Shown: positions 11,201 through 22,175 of the stretch, piece after piece
Numbering within the stretch: the first letter of the stretch is position 1
How the letters are laid out: each line of letters opens with the position of its first letter
From: Talinum fruticosum
Taxonomy: Eukaryota; Streptophyta; Magnoliopsida; Caryophyllales; Talinaceae
Assembly: GCA_021018815.1 (NCBI GenBank)
Contig: JAITYX010000064.1
Span: 434,001-498,000 of the forward strand
Direction: 5' to 3'
Length of the DNA: 64,000 nucleotides
The notes under the pieces: generated by a model
The model's database searches: none
Seen by the model: the letters and a program-made list of their open reading frames with translations, nothing else
Told to the model about the DNA's origin: nothing
Translations under genes and position numbers: made by a program

Positions 11201-11549
11201 ATGGCTGGAAAACCATCAATCGTATCTCTGTTTCTTGTTTTAATGATCCTTACCTTTTGCGGTAAGTTTTGTTAGTTTTTGTTTTTACATTTTAATAAAA
11301 TAATTCATGTATGGTTCAAGAAAAAATAATTTATATCATTCACATTTTATTATATATGTTTAAATGACTTTATTTTTTTTTTTCAAATACTATTAGTTCG
11401 AGAGATATCACAACATATCTTACTCAATATGACAATAAAAGAACGAGATGCTTTCCTGTAGATTGGAATGCACTGTATCATTTTGTCGAGATTATTGTGG
11501 CACGCCTCATGATTTCTGTGAACCCAATCTTTGTTGTTGTACAAAATAG
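11201..11549 (+). pseudogene. cysteine-rich secreted peptide gene, copy 2 (DEFL-like; intactness uncertain)
   Basis: Exon 1 (11,201-11,261) encodes a clear signal peptide: MAGK, a hydrophobic core SLFLVLMILT, then FC, with a good GTAAG donor. The intron would end at TATTAG (acceptor, exon from 11,397), a position shared with copy 3. The end of the gene (11,442-11,549) is open in one frame and reads as a small Cys-rich domain with the spacing C-x3-C-x4-C-x3-C-x7-C-x4-C-C-C, ending CCCTK and TAG. Joining exon 1 to the 11,397 acceptor runs into TAG at 11,458, one frame away from the Cys-rich end. Either there is a 1-nt frameshift or another acceptor is used. Known relatives are secreted defensin-like or antimicrobial/signalling peptides, but that is only a resemblance. 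The solo LTR ends about 80 bp upstream, within the likely promoter. Confidence 0.55.
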
Positions 11550-11693
11550 GCTAACAATTTTCTCATTTTAAAATAAAATACCAATAAAATTTTCTTGTTT
11601 CATAATATTATGAAGACAACTCATCCCATTTGGGATATTCAATCTTCCTATCTATGACTGTTGCCTTTTCGCTTTCTTCAATTACATCTCTTG

Positions 11694-11694
11694 A

Positions 11695-11740
<46 letters not shown>

Positions 11741-11741
11741 T
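11694..11741. repeat. (ATT)n microsatellite
   Basis: About fifteen uninterrupted ATT units. Confidence 0.97.
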
Positions 11742-11829
11742 GGATCGATACTCTTAAAGGTAATAGCAAGTACAATGTGCTACTAATTAACACCCATCAT
11801 CATTATCCGCAGTGGTTAATTTAGGGTCA

Positions 11830-14060
11830 TATATCTCTTTGTAAGTGGGTGATCAATGTTAAAGTATGGAAAACTATACTGCAAGGAATTCAGATTATCA
11901 TTAGAACATCCAATAATGGATTTTGATATTAACAAAATCTTTGAAAGTTGAGACTTTATCGTCAAATCTCAATATTTTAAAAAAGTAATCTAATATAAAA
12001 TATTACATTAATGAAATACAAAAATCATATTTTTTTCTAAATTTTAATTTTCGAATCCTTTCTCCTTTGAAACAATTGATCAATATCAAATGAAATTCAT
12101 GAACTCCAAAAAAACAATCATATACTAAAGAATCTGACCCGTCCTAACCCGTCCCACTTTATCAATGAGCTGACAATGACTCACCCCATTGCTCAGCCTT
12201 CTGACAAATGAATGGGCCGGACCCACGTTAGAACAAAAAGGAAGGAGTGAGAGAAAATCAGACGATAGCCAACTAGTGTCATCTTGGCCCAACGGTGAAC
12301 TATAGGCATTGCTCTGATCCTGAGTATCAATTCTTGGAGGCCAGCAAATTCAGAAATAGATACAAACATCTCATATCATTATGGTATTTTGTGAATAAAT
12401 TTCACCTATAAATAGATAGCTATAAATAGCTCAGTAGTTAGGATTTTGTGGATAAATTTCACCACATTCTTGTGAATTAATTTCTAAGTGTCTTGAAGAT
12501 CAAAAAAGAAAAAAAAATTCTAAGTGTCTTATGACAAATGGTATTTCGTTTGTATAAACTATATTTGACAGTATAAATTTGATTAACAATAAACCAGAAA
12601 AGCCATACAAATATATGGGTAGTTACGATTTTGCTGCCCAGTCCGACTCTTATTTTCAACTTCTTATTTTTTCGATCTTTCCGTATTTTACGTAACATCT
12701 TAAATAATTTAGTAATTCATATAATAGAAAATCCTAATTTCTCTCAACAACTACTCTTTCTTAGACCTACATTTGTGCAAATAAGGTGGATTCTAATTAC
12801 CCAAAATAGTACTCTTAACACTCTCTAATAACATGTATGAACGTATGAGAAATTAAGCAAAGATCGAGTTTTTGGTTATAATTTTCATTTGTGATGTTTT
12901 CTTATTCTATATCCTTTTTTAATCGATATATCATCCAACGATAGGGAAGCAATGCAATCTGGAACATTATCAACCTACACTCTCCTCTCATAGCTCAAAG
13001 GTTGCCAATAAGCATGAATTATGATCATGGACAATATATTGCCTTTCCTTTTAACAAATGAAAATGAATCAATTAAAGTAAAAATATATTTAATAATAAA
13101 ACCCAAAAATTGTCTTCAATCACTCTTTTCTAAAGCTTCTAAATTAAGACAAGGTCATCACCTTCAACAAGACTATATTAAATTTTGGTTTGGGTCGAAA
13201 CAACACAAAAACTCAACATTGTTCTAGCACGATTCACCACGCTATCTATCATTGTAGGAGTATAGGGCGAGCCCTCAACCCTAGGAACCCCAAGTCCTTC
13301 GAGTGGCCTTAGACGACGTGAATAAGCTCAGGCTTGTGGTTTTCATGGGATAGGATCTCCTATATACTAGTGAAATCGGGTAATTCAAAGATCATGGCTC
13401 CGTATATCTCATCACGAACTCATAAGTGGATGTTTTTATCACGGGTAAAGTCTTGGATGCTAGTCAAGGCTTCTATGTTTAGGATCGTGCCTAATGAGTT
13501 TCATGGGTTTGTTATGAGCAAGCCTTTCACCCTTATTTTGGCGTCCTGGGCTCGATGATAAGCTTCTTCTAAGTATGATCTTGTGACTTTGAAGTGGTTT
13601 GAACTGTAGGAGTGAACTAGGACTACATCCTATTCTCAATGCATTTTTTTAAAAGATCAAATCAAATTTTAGTATGAGGAAATCAAAATGAGAGAATAAA
13701 CGAAAGAGCTAGTATAATAAAGTACATGTATTATTTAACATTAGTTCATGGCCTCCAGTGGCTCCACCTCTCATCAGTCATCACTATACCCTTAGCATAA
13801 AAAATGGCTCCATGAATTTTGATGAATGATGCTTGCTTTTGTGGATCATAGTCCTCTTCATGTGTGGTAATACACTGAATAAAGTCATCACTTGGTATTT
13901 GTATTATTGTTTAATTTGCGGCCATTTTTAGTCCTTAAATTTTGATGGGCAGTTGAGGTTTTTTTTTTTTTTTTTGGTAAATGCTCAATTGCAGTTGAGG
14001 TTATGTTTCTGAACTAATTGCTAAAGTTATACGTGCATTACATATAAGTGGGTGAGTTGA
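11830..14060. other. intergenic, no supported gene
   Basis: The sequence is AT-rich. 13,240-13,620 is less AT-rich and might be an old coding or retroelement fragment, but I recognise no domain in either strand. A 24-bp exact direct repeat begins at 13,822 and again at 14,068. Confidence 0.4.
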
Positions 14061-14439
14061 CTTTTGTTGAATGATGCTTGCTTTTGTGGATGAATTCTAT
14101 TACCTGGGACTGATAGTTGATGAACTCAAGTGGAAATTTGAGGAAATTAAGAGGATAAAACCCCGAACTCATCATGCATCTTTAGTTATTATACTGTCTA
14201 TTTATGCATCTGCAGTTATTATACTACCCCGCACTGCCCTGCCCCGCGCTGCACTGCAGAGCACTACATTGCACTGCCTTACATCACACTGCACTGCACC
14301 ACACTGCACCGCGCTGCACCTACACCCATACCCTGCACCTTGCACTTCTCCCTACACCATGCACCTCACCTTGCACCTGAATAGGAGAATTTGTTTTTTA
14401 TTGTGTTTTTTATTTTGATTATTCGGGTTTCATGAATTG

Positions 14440-14960
14440 GAGAACCCAACTAATGAGAAGTACCTCAACAAGAAAATTGATATGTATGATAAAATGTCAA
14501 TTGTTGTTGGGTAGGCTTCTGCAAGAGGAAACTATGCCAAGTCTTTTGATGATATCAAGTTACAATCTCATGAGTTAGTAGAAAATCTTGAGGATAAGGG
14601 AGATAGTGATGCTCGGACAGTGAAAGAGAATGATAAACAGTCAAGCACTTCTAATTTTCCACGAGAAAGAAAGAGTACTCGAAACAGAGTTCACGAGACT
14701 GATCCGAAAATACAAATAATATGTAACCAACTTGGTGAAGTTGATATGGCTCTCCAAAAATCTCCAAATCCAAGCTTGATGCTGAGTTACTCTATCAAGA
14801 AGTCATGAAGATTAAAGGTTACGAAGATGAGTTCTTGGCTTCTTTATTTGATTATCTAAATGAAAATGAAAGTCAAGGCAAAGGATTTCCAATGAAGAAT
14901 GAGAAGTTTCGTAGGATTTGCCTTGACAACTTCGTGAAGAAGAAACAAACTTAAACTCAT
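14440..14960 (+). pseudogene. Myb/SANT-like ORF tail, second copy
   Basis: The plus-strand translation contains KYLNKKIDMYDKMSIVVG, a stop (TAG), GNYAKSFDDIKLQSHEL, then KENDKQSSTSNFPRERKS and a Glu/Lys-rich tail. It is the same protein region as the minus-strand blocks at 6,300-5,900, with different disabling changes. The inverted tail around 14,890-14,960 matches 5,780-5,870. Confidence 0.7.
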
Positions 14961-15174
14961 GGTATTAGGCATTTGATGTGGCAAGACAAACTTTCAACTA
15001 GGCTTCTATTTTTATGTTTTTTTTCAATAATATTGTTTAAACTCTCTATTTTCTGTATTTTAGTCTATCAAAGCTATACTTCTTTAATTTTCTGCACTTT
15101 CATGCTTGTTTAGATAACTTTGGTTTTTTTTTTTTTTTTTTTTAGGAATTATTATTGGTTTCCTTCATTTTGGG

Positions 15175-15668
15175 GGAGGGTTTAGAGTTAGGGTTTAGGT
15201 ATGGGGTTTAGGGTTAAAGGTATAGGGTTTAGCGTTTAAGGTATTTAGGGTTTAGGGTATAGGGTATAGGGTTTAGGGTTTAGGGTTTAGGATATGAGGT
15301 TTAGGGTTTAGGGTTTAGGGTTTAGGGTATGAGGTTTAGAGTTTACAATTTAGGGTATAGGGTTTAGGGTTTAAGGTATGTGGTTTAGGGTTTAGGATTT
15401 AGGGTATGAGGTTTAGGATTAAGGGTACAGAGTTTAGGGTTTAGGATTTAGAGTATAGGGTATAGTGTTTAGGGTTTAGGTTTAGGGTTTAGGGTTTAGA
15501 GTATGGGGTTTAGGGTATGGGGTTTAGGGTTTAGGGTTTGGGTGTTTAGGTTTGGGGTTTAGTGTTTAGGGTTTAGAGTATGGGGCTTAAGGTTTAGGGT
15601 TTAGGGTATGGGGCTTAGAGTTTAGGATTTGGTTGTTTAGGGTTTGGGTTTAGGGTTAGGGTTTAGGA
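15175..15668. repeat. degenerate interstitial telomere-like array (TTTAGGG)n
   Basis: Dense TTTAGGG units with variants such as GTATGGGGTTTAGGG and GTATAGGG. It is the mirror image of the 5,205-5,612 array and lies in the outer part of Harbinger copy 2. Confidence 0.95.
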
Positions 15669-15720
15669 AAATGTTATTAATCTTCTTCCTACCAAACAAT
15701 GAAAAATGAATTGGCTAACA

Positions 15721-17514
15721 AATAATCTTTTGTTAACTTGTTTTGAGCGAAATACAGTAGCTTTCCTTTTGCATGATTCTTATTTCTTCCAATTACTGTC
15801 AAATGGTTAATTCTATGAAAATGTAAAGTTCATATAATAATCTCTACCAATGTAAATATGATAAAATAAATCAACCCCCTTTATACTCCCTCCACCTTTT
15901 CCCATCAATTCATGAAATCTTACAAGTTATAATAATTTCCAACTTTAGATTAATTAGATAATCAAATTGTCTTTATCCTGCAACATTTGGTTATAGTATC
16001 TAAGGTTATGAAGACTATTATGTTGTAAAAGATGTTGTTCATGACCTAGTTTTTGTTGTGGTATAAGGCGCTGGCACTGCTAATTAAAAATAATGAAGAA
16101 TAATTGTTTACAATTTGGATCATCACTTTGCTATATTTTCCTCATATGTGTAGGAAACTAGCCATTAGGTCAAGATACACACGTTAACAAGTCAAAAGGG
16201 GCTAGAATGGGTCGTTATGTAAACCCAATAGTAATAAGGGTCACGATAGTCCATATTCGAATGAATTGGCTACTTGGATTTTACTTGAATTTAAAATGAC
16301 CAAATTAATTAAAAATTTTAGACTAATAGTCATCTATAGTTAGCCTTAGCCCTTAGCATATTGTTTATATTAGTGTTGGCAAAAATTTAAGTTCGGGTCA
16401 AATTTGGGTTGGACAAATTGCTCAATATCTAAAACTCGGACAACATATTTTGTCCGATACCCAATTTTTAGGGTTGGACATATCAAACAAGTCTAATAAA
16501 TTCGAGTATAAATTGTGTTCGGATAGTAGAAATAGGAAAAATTTTATCGTAAAATCTGTTGGTGTGCGGGTTCATGGTACTAAATGGGTTCTAAATGGAT
16601 CCAGAATATTTTAAGCTAAAATTATTTTAAAAAATAACATAATATCATTCTTCTCCTCATTTAATATTTTTTTATACATTTATACGAATAACACAATTTT
16701 TTTATTTTTTCACACGTGCACTTAGGTAATTAATAAATTAAAAAATGAAAACAAATATTAAAAATCAAACAAATTGTATAAATTTAAAAAAGAATGTGAG
16801 AGTAATGTTTGAGAGTTATCAGCATAATGATTGATGATAAGGAAACGAGCGAGGAGTGATCGAATTGTTTAAGAGAATTAAGTTATATTTTGTTAAAAAA
16901 ATTTAATCGGTCCATAAATCTAGTCTCGGTCTCAAATTCCTGACTGTTTAATATCATTTGGACCTAAATTTAACTCAGATCCAAATTCATCCATCGATCT
17001 TACCTTTCTTCCTACAAAACCCCACTTTCAATTTTCTATCATCCTCCATTTTAATGTCCCTCTTTCTCCTCTATAAACAAGGTTGTGAGGGTAGGTTTGC
17101 TTAATTACTTACCCGTTCAATTTTAGCATGTATGAGCTGTTTTGCACCTACCATTCTCCTCTTAATTTCAGTATATCAAGGTTTTGATTGCATTTTTATG
17201 TGCTTAATTACTTACCTATATTCAATTTTAGCATATCTAGTTGTTTTATACCTGCCTTTTCATTTTATATTTTGGTTATGTCTCTGTGAAAAAACCAGTT
17301 TCATAAATTTATGATGATCTGATTTATGTCTATGTAATATATGTATGTATTTTGGAGGATTTCTCATGTGGCCTCTTTTTCTGCTAGATCTCTATGTATA
17401 TGCTCATTGACTGTTTTTTATTTGGGTATTTTTTATGAATATTTTAAGAAATTTTTAAAAGAATTGGCTCTCTCACGCTGCCATAACATTTTAAGAAATT
17501 TTAAAAGAAACAAC
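15721..17514. other. intergenic, nothing recognised
   Basis: No supported gene. 16,370-16,620 carries CGGGTC/GGTTGGAC-type wording seen elsewhere in the window as low-copy repeat sequence. Short duplications of TTCAATTTTAGCAT (about 17,117 and 17,220) and of ATTTTAAGAAATTT (about 17,440 and 17,490) are local. Confidence 0.4.
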
Positions 17515-17790
17515 ATGGCTGAGAAATCGTCAATTCAATCTCTGTTGCTTGTCGTAATAATCCTCGCCTCTTACAATAAATTTGTTAATTTTTTGCATTT
17601 TATAAAATAATTCATCTATCGTTCAAGAATAAATTATTCATCTAACTCTCGTTTTTCTATTCTTTTAAATGACTTTGTGTTTTTCGGATACTATTAGTTC
17701 AATTACAACAGATCATGTTCCATATGACAAGAAGTAACTTGATATTTTCCGATATATTGGGAATGCACTATTCCAAATTGTCAAGATAAT
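17515..17790 (+). pseudogene. broken copy 3 of the cysteine-rich-peptide gene
   Basis: Exon 1 (17,515-17,575) again encodes MAEK plus a hydrophobic core SLLLVVIILAS, collinear with copy 2, but the expected donor GGTAAG is now AATAAA. The second-exon equivalent starts after CTATTAG at 17,698, aligned with copy 2. Near 17,761 it retains GAATGCACT and a TGTCAAGAT version of the Cys-Arg-Asp block, then ends early without the terminal Cys cluster. The lost splice donor and lost cysteines make it a pseudogene. Confidence 0.7.
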
Positions 17791-17794
17791 CATC

Positions 17795-17852
17795 AACGTT
17801 AGCAATCTATATTGACATAATCACAAACGTTAGCAATCTATATTGAGATAAT
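17795..17852. repeat. 31-bp tandem duplication
   Basis: AACGTTAGCAATCTATATTG occurs at 17,795 and again 31 bp later, with ATAATCA between the copies. Confidence 0.9.
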
Positions 17853-20125
17853 CATGAATGTTAATTAACACCACATACCAAAAATCGATTATGACATTGA
17901 TGAACTTGCTAATATATATTTAACGCATGTGCAATATATAATCAATGTATGCACATGTGTCTCTCATCTAGAGTTGGATAATAGGTCGGGTCGGATCAGG
18001 TTCGGGTTGGGGTTCGTGTCGAACCTAAATGGGTTGAAAAGACGTCAATCTGAACTTAACTTGTTTATTAAATGGGTTAAAAAATTTTGACGTATACTCA
18101 TTTATTTTTTATGTAAGGAAATAGAGGGGAGCATAAGATCAATTCCACACTTACAATCTTAATCCTCCTTGCTTGTATAAAACCCACACTTAGACTCTCA
18201 CTCCCACTCTCTCTTGCTCTCGCACTGTCTCTCTCTCTGAGATCCATCTTTACTCTCCCATTGTGCTATATTCTCTCCTGCTGGCATGGAGACAGTAATT
18301 ACAAGTGCCAGTTCCCATTTGCTCATTTCCTTGTTCCTTTTTTTCTCCTTTGTCTTGTCACATTTTTCTTTGAGTTGTTTGGGTGCAATTTAAAGGGTGA
18401 CCTTCACCCAAACGCTAGATCATTTCGGGACGTCAAGTGATAACTTCGACACCCCCATCTTCCAACAATGTTTCATGGTTGATGAAGCAGTTTGGGCTGG
18501 AGCATAGAAGCATGGGCCAATATTCGTCTACCTTGGCGTAGAAGCCAACATAGACTATTGTAGACTGAGTCGGTGTCATGGTTAAGAATGTGGCTCGCCT
18601 CAAAGCCCTACTTCTCTATATCGAGGTTTTCCCGTCTTAGTAACATATTAATTTTTGGTTTTTTTTTTAATTTACAGCACCGCTTCTATGGATCCTCGGT
18701 CCCTTTTGGATCTATAGATAGCGCCCTAGCCAACGTAGAGGTTACAAGATGTCTAACCCCATAATAGGCTTTGGAGGATTTCGCAAGTATAATTACAAGC
18801 TTCTTTATTTTGTCCAGTTAGGAAATAGCATCCCGAGACTTCAGATTATAATTTCTAAAATAAAATAATTAATAAAACCGTCATACAATTTACTTTAATT
18901 CATCTTTAACTCAACTTAATAAAAACCGAAACTCTAAATAAGAGATCAATCCCCACTTTTGAAAGTCAATTTTCAAAACCCTTAAATCCCTCCTTTAAAG
19001 CTTTCTAATTACGAGCTTCTTTACTCGTGGCAATTCCACTGGGGATATATTACTTATTAAGAGGGCGAAATTTAAAAATTTGAGTAGTGAGTTTTAATGA
19101 TGTATTTGTATTAGGCATCTTGCATTTAGCAACCTTTGAACATAGTTTATTATCGTTGTTGGACCACGGGTTTTTTTACCCCTTGTTAAACATTTTTGGT
19201 AAGAGACTCCTACTGCATCCCATGCGGGCTCAACTAGACTTGATTATCAATGGAGGCGGTACCACTTTCCTCATAACACGCGCTCTTAGTTTACTAAGAG
19301 GCGCCGAGGATTCTACCATTTTTCTTCCCCGTGCCCCACACGAAAGACTACCTTAAATAACATAATAGTCATCTAATTTTGAATAAAACTAGAAAAATAT
19401 ATCGATACAAATTGTTTCAGATAACTTATTACATACTCAATTTGAAATGAGCAATGTGCATAAACTAGAAGCCCCCATATGAATTAATTGTACGTTTATA
19501 GCTTAACTACAATCAATAGCAACATTAATCTCTCTCTCTCTCTCTCAATAATTTAAAAAATTACAAAAAGCAATAAATAACCGTAAAAAATTATAACAAG
19601 ATATAAAGCTGTAAGCTAAAATCAATAAAATAGGATTATATATCTACCAATAACCCATTTAAAACTTATGAACAACATCATCAACCAACTAGATATAAAC
19701 AAAACGATCAACGTCAGAGAATAATCTGCTAATTTATTTTCGACAAACTTAATAATCATAAAATGGAACAACTTGATCTAATTTAATAAACAAAAACAAC
19801 TTGAAATATGAACATATTCGAACAAATTCCAATAATCAACGAAATACATATAAACAAAATCATGAACGTTGATTGACACAACACAATCTCCTAATGTAAT
19901 TTGGGTATATAACTTTATCGTTAGTAATATGAACAAATTGGAAGATTAAACGTAAAAAAAAAAGGGAAAAATGATCTTTGAAATGAGTCACGTCCATGAA
20001 CGAGAAGGCCCAAGAGAATAGTGTTCATAGAGCCCAAGAAAGAAAATGACTAGAGGGTAAAATATCTAATTACTCACTGGCAAAATTTGGACGTGTCAAA
20101 AGTCGAAGGACTTAGATTTACCTAG
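17853..20125. other. intergenic, no supported gene
   Basis: 17,973-18,070 has GGTCGGGTCGG/GGTTCGGGTTGG wording typical of dispersed plant repeats. 18,180-18,780 is CT-rich and then of mixed composition, with no recognised domain. A (CT)n tract lies at about 19,530-19,546. Confidence 0.4.
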
Positions 20126-20131
20126 GGTACT

Positions 20132-20180
20132 TACGTGGCAGAAAACCAGGACCACTATGCTCCCCTGTGTGCCACGTCAC
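20132..20180 (+). promoter_or_regulatory. pair of ABRE-like ACGT elements upstream of the Em gene
   Basis: TACGTGGCA at 20,132-20,140 and GCCACGTCAC at 20,171-20,180 both carry the ACGTG/CACGT core bound by ABI5-type bZIP factors. They sit about 65-115 bp before the TATA box. Paired ABREs are the known basis of ABA and seed control of Em genes. Use in this plant is inferred. Confidence 0.75.
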
Positions 20181-20242
20181 CTGCTTACTCGACATTCCTC
20201 TGTTGTTTGCTTTATCCCATCCTTAACCCCTCAACATTTTCT

Positions 20243-20267
20243 TCTATAAATGACAACCTATGCATGG
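20243..20267 (+). promoter_or_regulatory. TATA box and RY motif of the Em gene
   Basis: TCTATAAAT (20,243-20,251) is a good TATA box about 110 bp before the ATG. ATGCATGG at 20,260-20,267 contains the RY core CATGCA on the minus strand, the site of ABI3/FUS3/LEC2 B3 factors. RY motifs are usually upstream of the TATA box, so this placement close to the start site is unusual. Confidence 0.7.
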
Positions 20268-20357
20268 CATCAGGACTAACAACAAGCAAGAAAGCTAAAT
20301 TGAACTTACTATCAGCACATACGTGAGTTTAGAGAAAAGAAGAGGAGAGAGAGAGAG

Positions 20358-20937
20358 ATGGCATCAGGACAGGAGGAGAGGAAGGAGCTGGAAGAGAAGG
20401 CCAGGCAGGGAGAGACTGTTGTCCCTGGTGGCACTGGTGGCAAGAGCCTTGAGGCCCAAGAACACCTCGCCGAAGGTACGTTCAATAAAAATTGATTCTG
20501 ATACCTAATGTTTTCTACAGTAGTCGATTAACTCTGTTGCGAGTATTTGTAACTGATTGTGTATTTGATGAATGTTAAATAATTGTCAAGGGAGGAGCAA
20601 GGGCGGGCAGACGAGGAGGGAGCAGCTGGGGCACGAAGGATACCAGGAGATGGGCAGCAAGGGTGGCCAGACGAGGAAGGAGCAGCTAGGCCACGAGGGC
20701 TACCAGGAAATGGGCAGCAAGGGCGGGCAGGCCCGGAAGGAGCAGCTAGGCCACGAGGGCTACCAGGAGATAGGAAGCAAAGGAGGCCAGGCCCGAAAGG
20801 AGCAAATAGGCAGCGAAGGATACCGTGAAATGGGCCGCAAGGGTGGGCTGAGCACCATGGAGAAGTCCGGAGAAGAGAGGGCTCAAGAGGAAGGGATCGA
20901 GATCGATGAGTCCAAGTACCGCACCCGCAGCACCTAA
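20358..20937 (+). CDS. Em-like group 1 late embryogenesis abundant protein
   Basis: There are two exons, 20,358-20,475 and 20,591-20,937, with a 115-bp GTACGT...CAAG intron that splits a Gly codon. The predicted protein is 154 aa, close to Arabidopsis Em1 (152 aa). It starts [20 protein letters not shown], the standard Em N-terminus. After the intron come four copies of the 20-residue group 1 motif (GGQxRKEQLGxEGYxEMG), then a degenerate fifth, and an acidic end with the IDESKYRT signature. Em proteins are highly hydrophilic, accumulate in maturing embryos under ABA and ABI3/ABI5 control, and protect cells during drying. The ABRE pair and RY motif upstream agree with this. The start is the first ATG after the TATA box. 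The GC-rich coding region stands out from its AT-rich surroundings, as usual for this family. Confidence 0.95.
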
Positions 20938-21735
20938 CGTCATGTATGGCTTCCCCGCCCGCAGTTGAACATACTCCAGCTAGATGTTTTAAACTTTCTA
21001 GCATGGTCGTCTTTTTGCTACGCCCTTGTGGTGTGTGGGTGTAGGTGTGGCTTTTCAGTAGGAAGTGTTGCTTAATTAGGTTTTAGTTGGTGTTGGTTAA
21101 GTTGGTTTGTGGGCATTTTTCCTTTGTGAATGGTGTGCATCTTTCTAACACCTGCCCCTTTTTTTAGGCAACTAATTCTGGGTTTTCGTGTGTAACAACG
21201 TTCTGTCTTTTAATCCAAATTTTGCGTTGCGGGGAGACTCCTTTGTATTGGCCAATTTATCCTGGTTATGTTTCTTCTTGCTGAACCGTTCCCATCAGTA
21301 GATGTTCTCCGCTAAAAGAAACTATAACAAGCGATGCAGGGCCCAAGAAAAACTCTCAACTTTGTTCTGGTTGCGTTTTCTATTTTCTTCGTGCAGCACT
21401 TGAAGACCTTCCTAAGGCTAAATTGATCCTGACCGGCGTCCCCAATACACCGAATAATTTTCAGAATAATTTTCAGACAACTCTATTTTAGAATGTCTGC
21501 ATACTGGCAAGAAGGGGAACATAACAGCAAAGGCACGGCAATCACAATGGAATTGTATTATCTTTTTGCAGATAGCCGTTGTTCATCAAGCATAAAGAGT
21601 CAATAAGGTAAGTTTCAAATGGAAACATACAAAATTGTAACATGCTCACTAGCTAAAGATACAGATTTACAACCTCCCCTGTCTCCCCAGTCAGCAAAGC
21701 AAGCCTCGCTACTAAATAGAAACATTATGGTTACA
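20938..21735. other. 3' UTR and downstream flank of the Em gene
   Basis: T-rich sequence follows the stop. No further frame is supported. The poly(A) site was not identified. Confidence 0.5.
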
Positions 21736-22150
21736 AAAAGAAGAAAGCAGCAACATCTGACGAAATATGGTAGAAACATTATGGTTACAAAAAGAAGAAA
21801 GCAGCAACATCTGACGAAATATGGGAGACCAAACCTTTCTCTAGCTCGAGTGCATGAAGTAAGGGAAGATCAAACCAAGCAAGATCGACGATGGTTACAA
21901 AAAGAAGAAAGCAGCAACATCTGACGAAATATGGGAGACCAAACCTTTCTCTAGCTCGAGTGCATGGAGTAAGGGAAGATCAAACAAAAAAGAAGAAAGC
22001 AGCAACATCTGACGAAATATGGGAGACCAAACCTTTCTCTAGCTCGAGTGCATGGAGTAAGGGAAGATCAAACCAAGCAAGATCGACGTTTTGCACTTTT
22101 ACCCGAAAGATCAAACCAAGCAAGATCGACGTTTTGCACTTTTACCCGAG
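21736..22150. repeat. complex tandem duplication between Em and chlorophyll synthase genes
   Basis: Module A (core AGAAAGCAGCAACATCTGAC) occurs four times, near 21,741, 21,795, 21,906 and 21,992. Module B (core CCAAACCTTTCTCTAGCTCG) follows the last three. Module C (core AAGATCGACGTTTTGCAC) occurs twice at 22,079-22,150. Copies are nearly identical, so the expansion is recent. It lies just beyond the 3' end of the chlorophyll synthase coding region and probably overlaps its 3' UTR. Confidence 0.95.
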
Positions 22151-22175
22151 AATTGTGCTTTTGAGTTAATACAGC

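Larger units (their letters stand above)
14065..15720 (+). mobile_element. PIF/Harbinger-type element, copy 2 (fragment, inverted to copy 1)
   Basis: It matches the reverse complement of parts of 5,100-6,650: a GCACTGCACC-type minisatellite (14,222-14,385), the Myb/SANT-like ORF tail on the plus strand, a TTTAGGG-motif array (15,175-15,668), and the terminal stretch TTGGTAGGAAG...TTAATAACATTTT in inverted form (about 15,665-15,705). The outermost palindromic end present in copy 1 is missing here, and no DDE transposase part is seen. Confidence 0.65.

Noticed and set aside
13240..13620. Possible gene fragment in a less AT-rich stretch
   Set aside because: No frame on either strand shows a recognisable motif, so I did not assign it.
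20528..21004. 158-aa antisense frame across the Em gene
   Set aside because: It is a shadow of the GC-rich repeated coding sequence on the plus strand; it has no domain and no splice logic.
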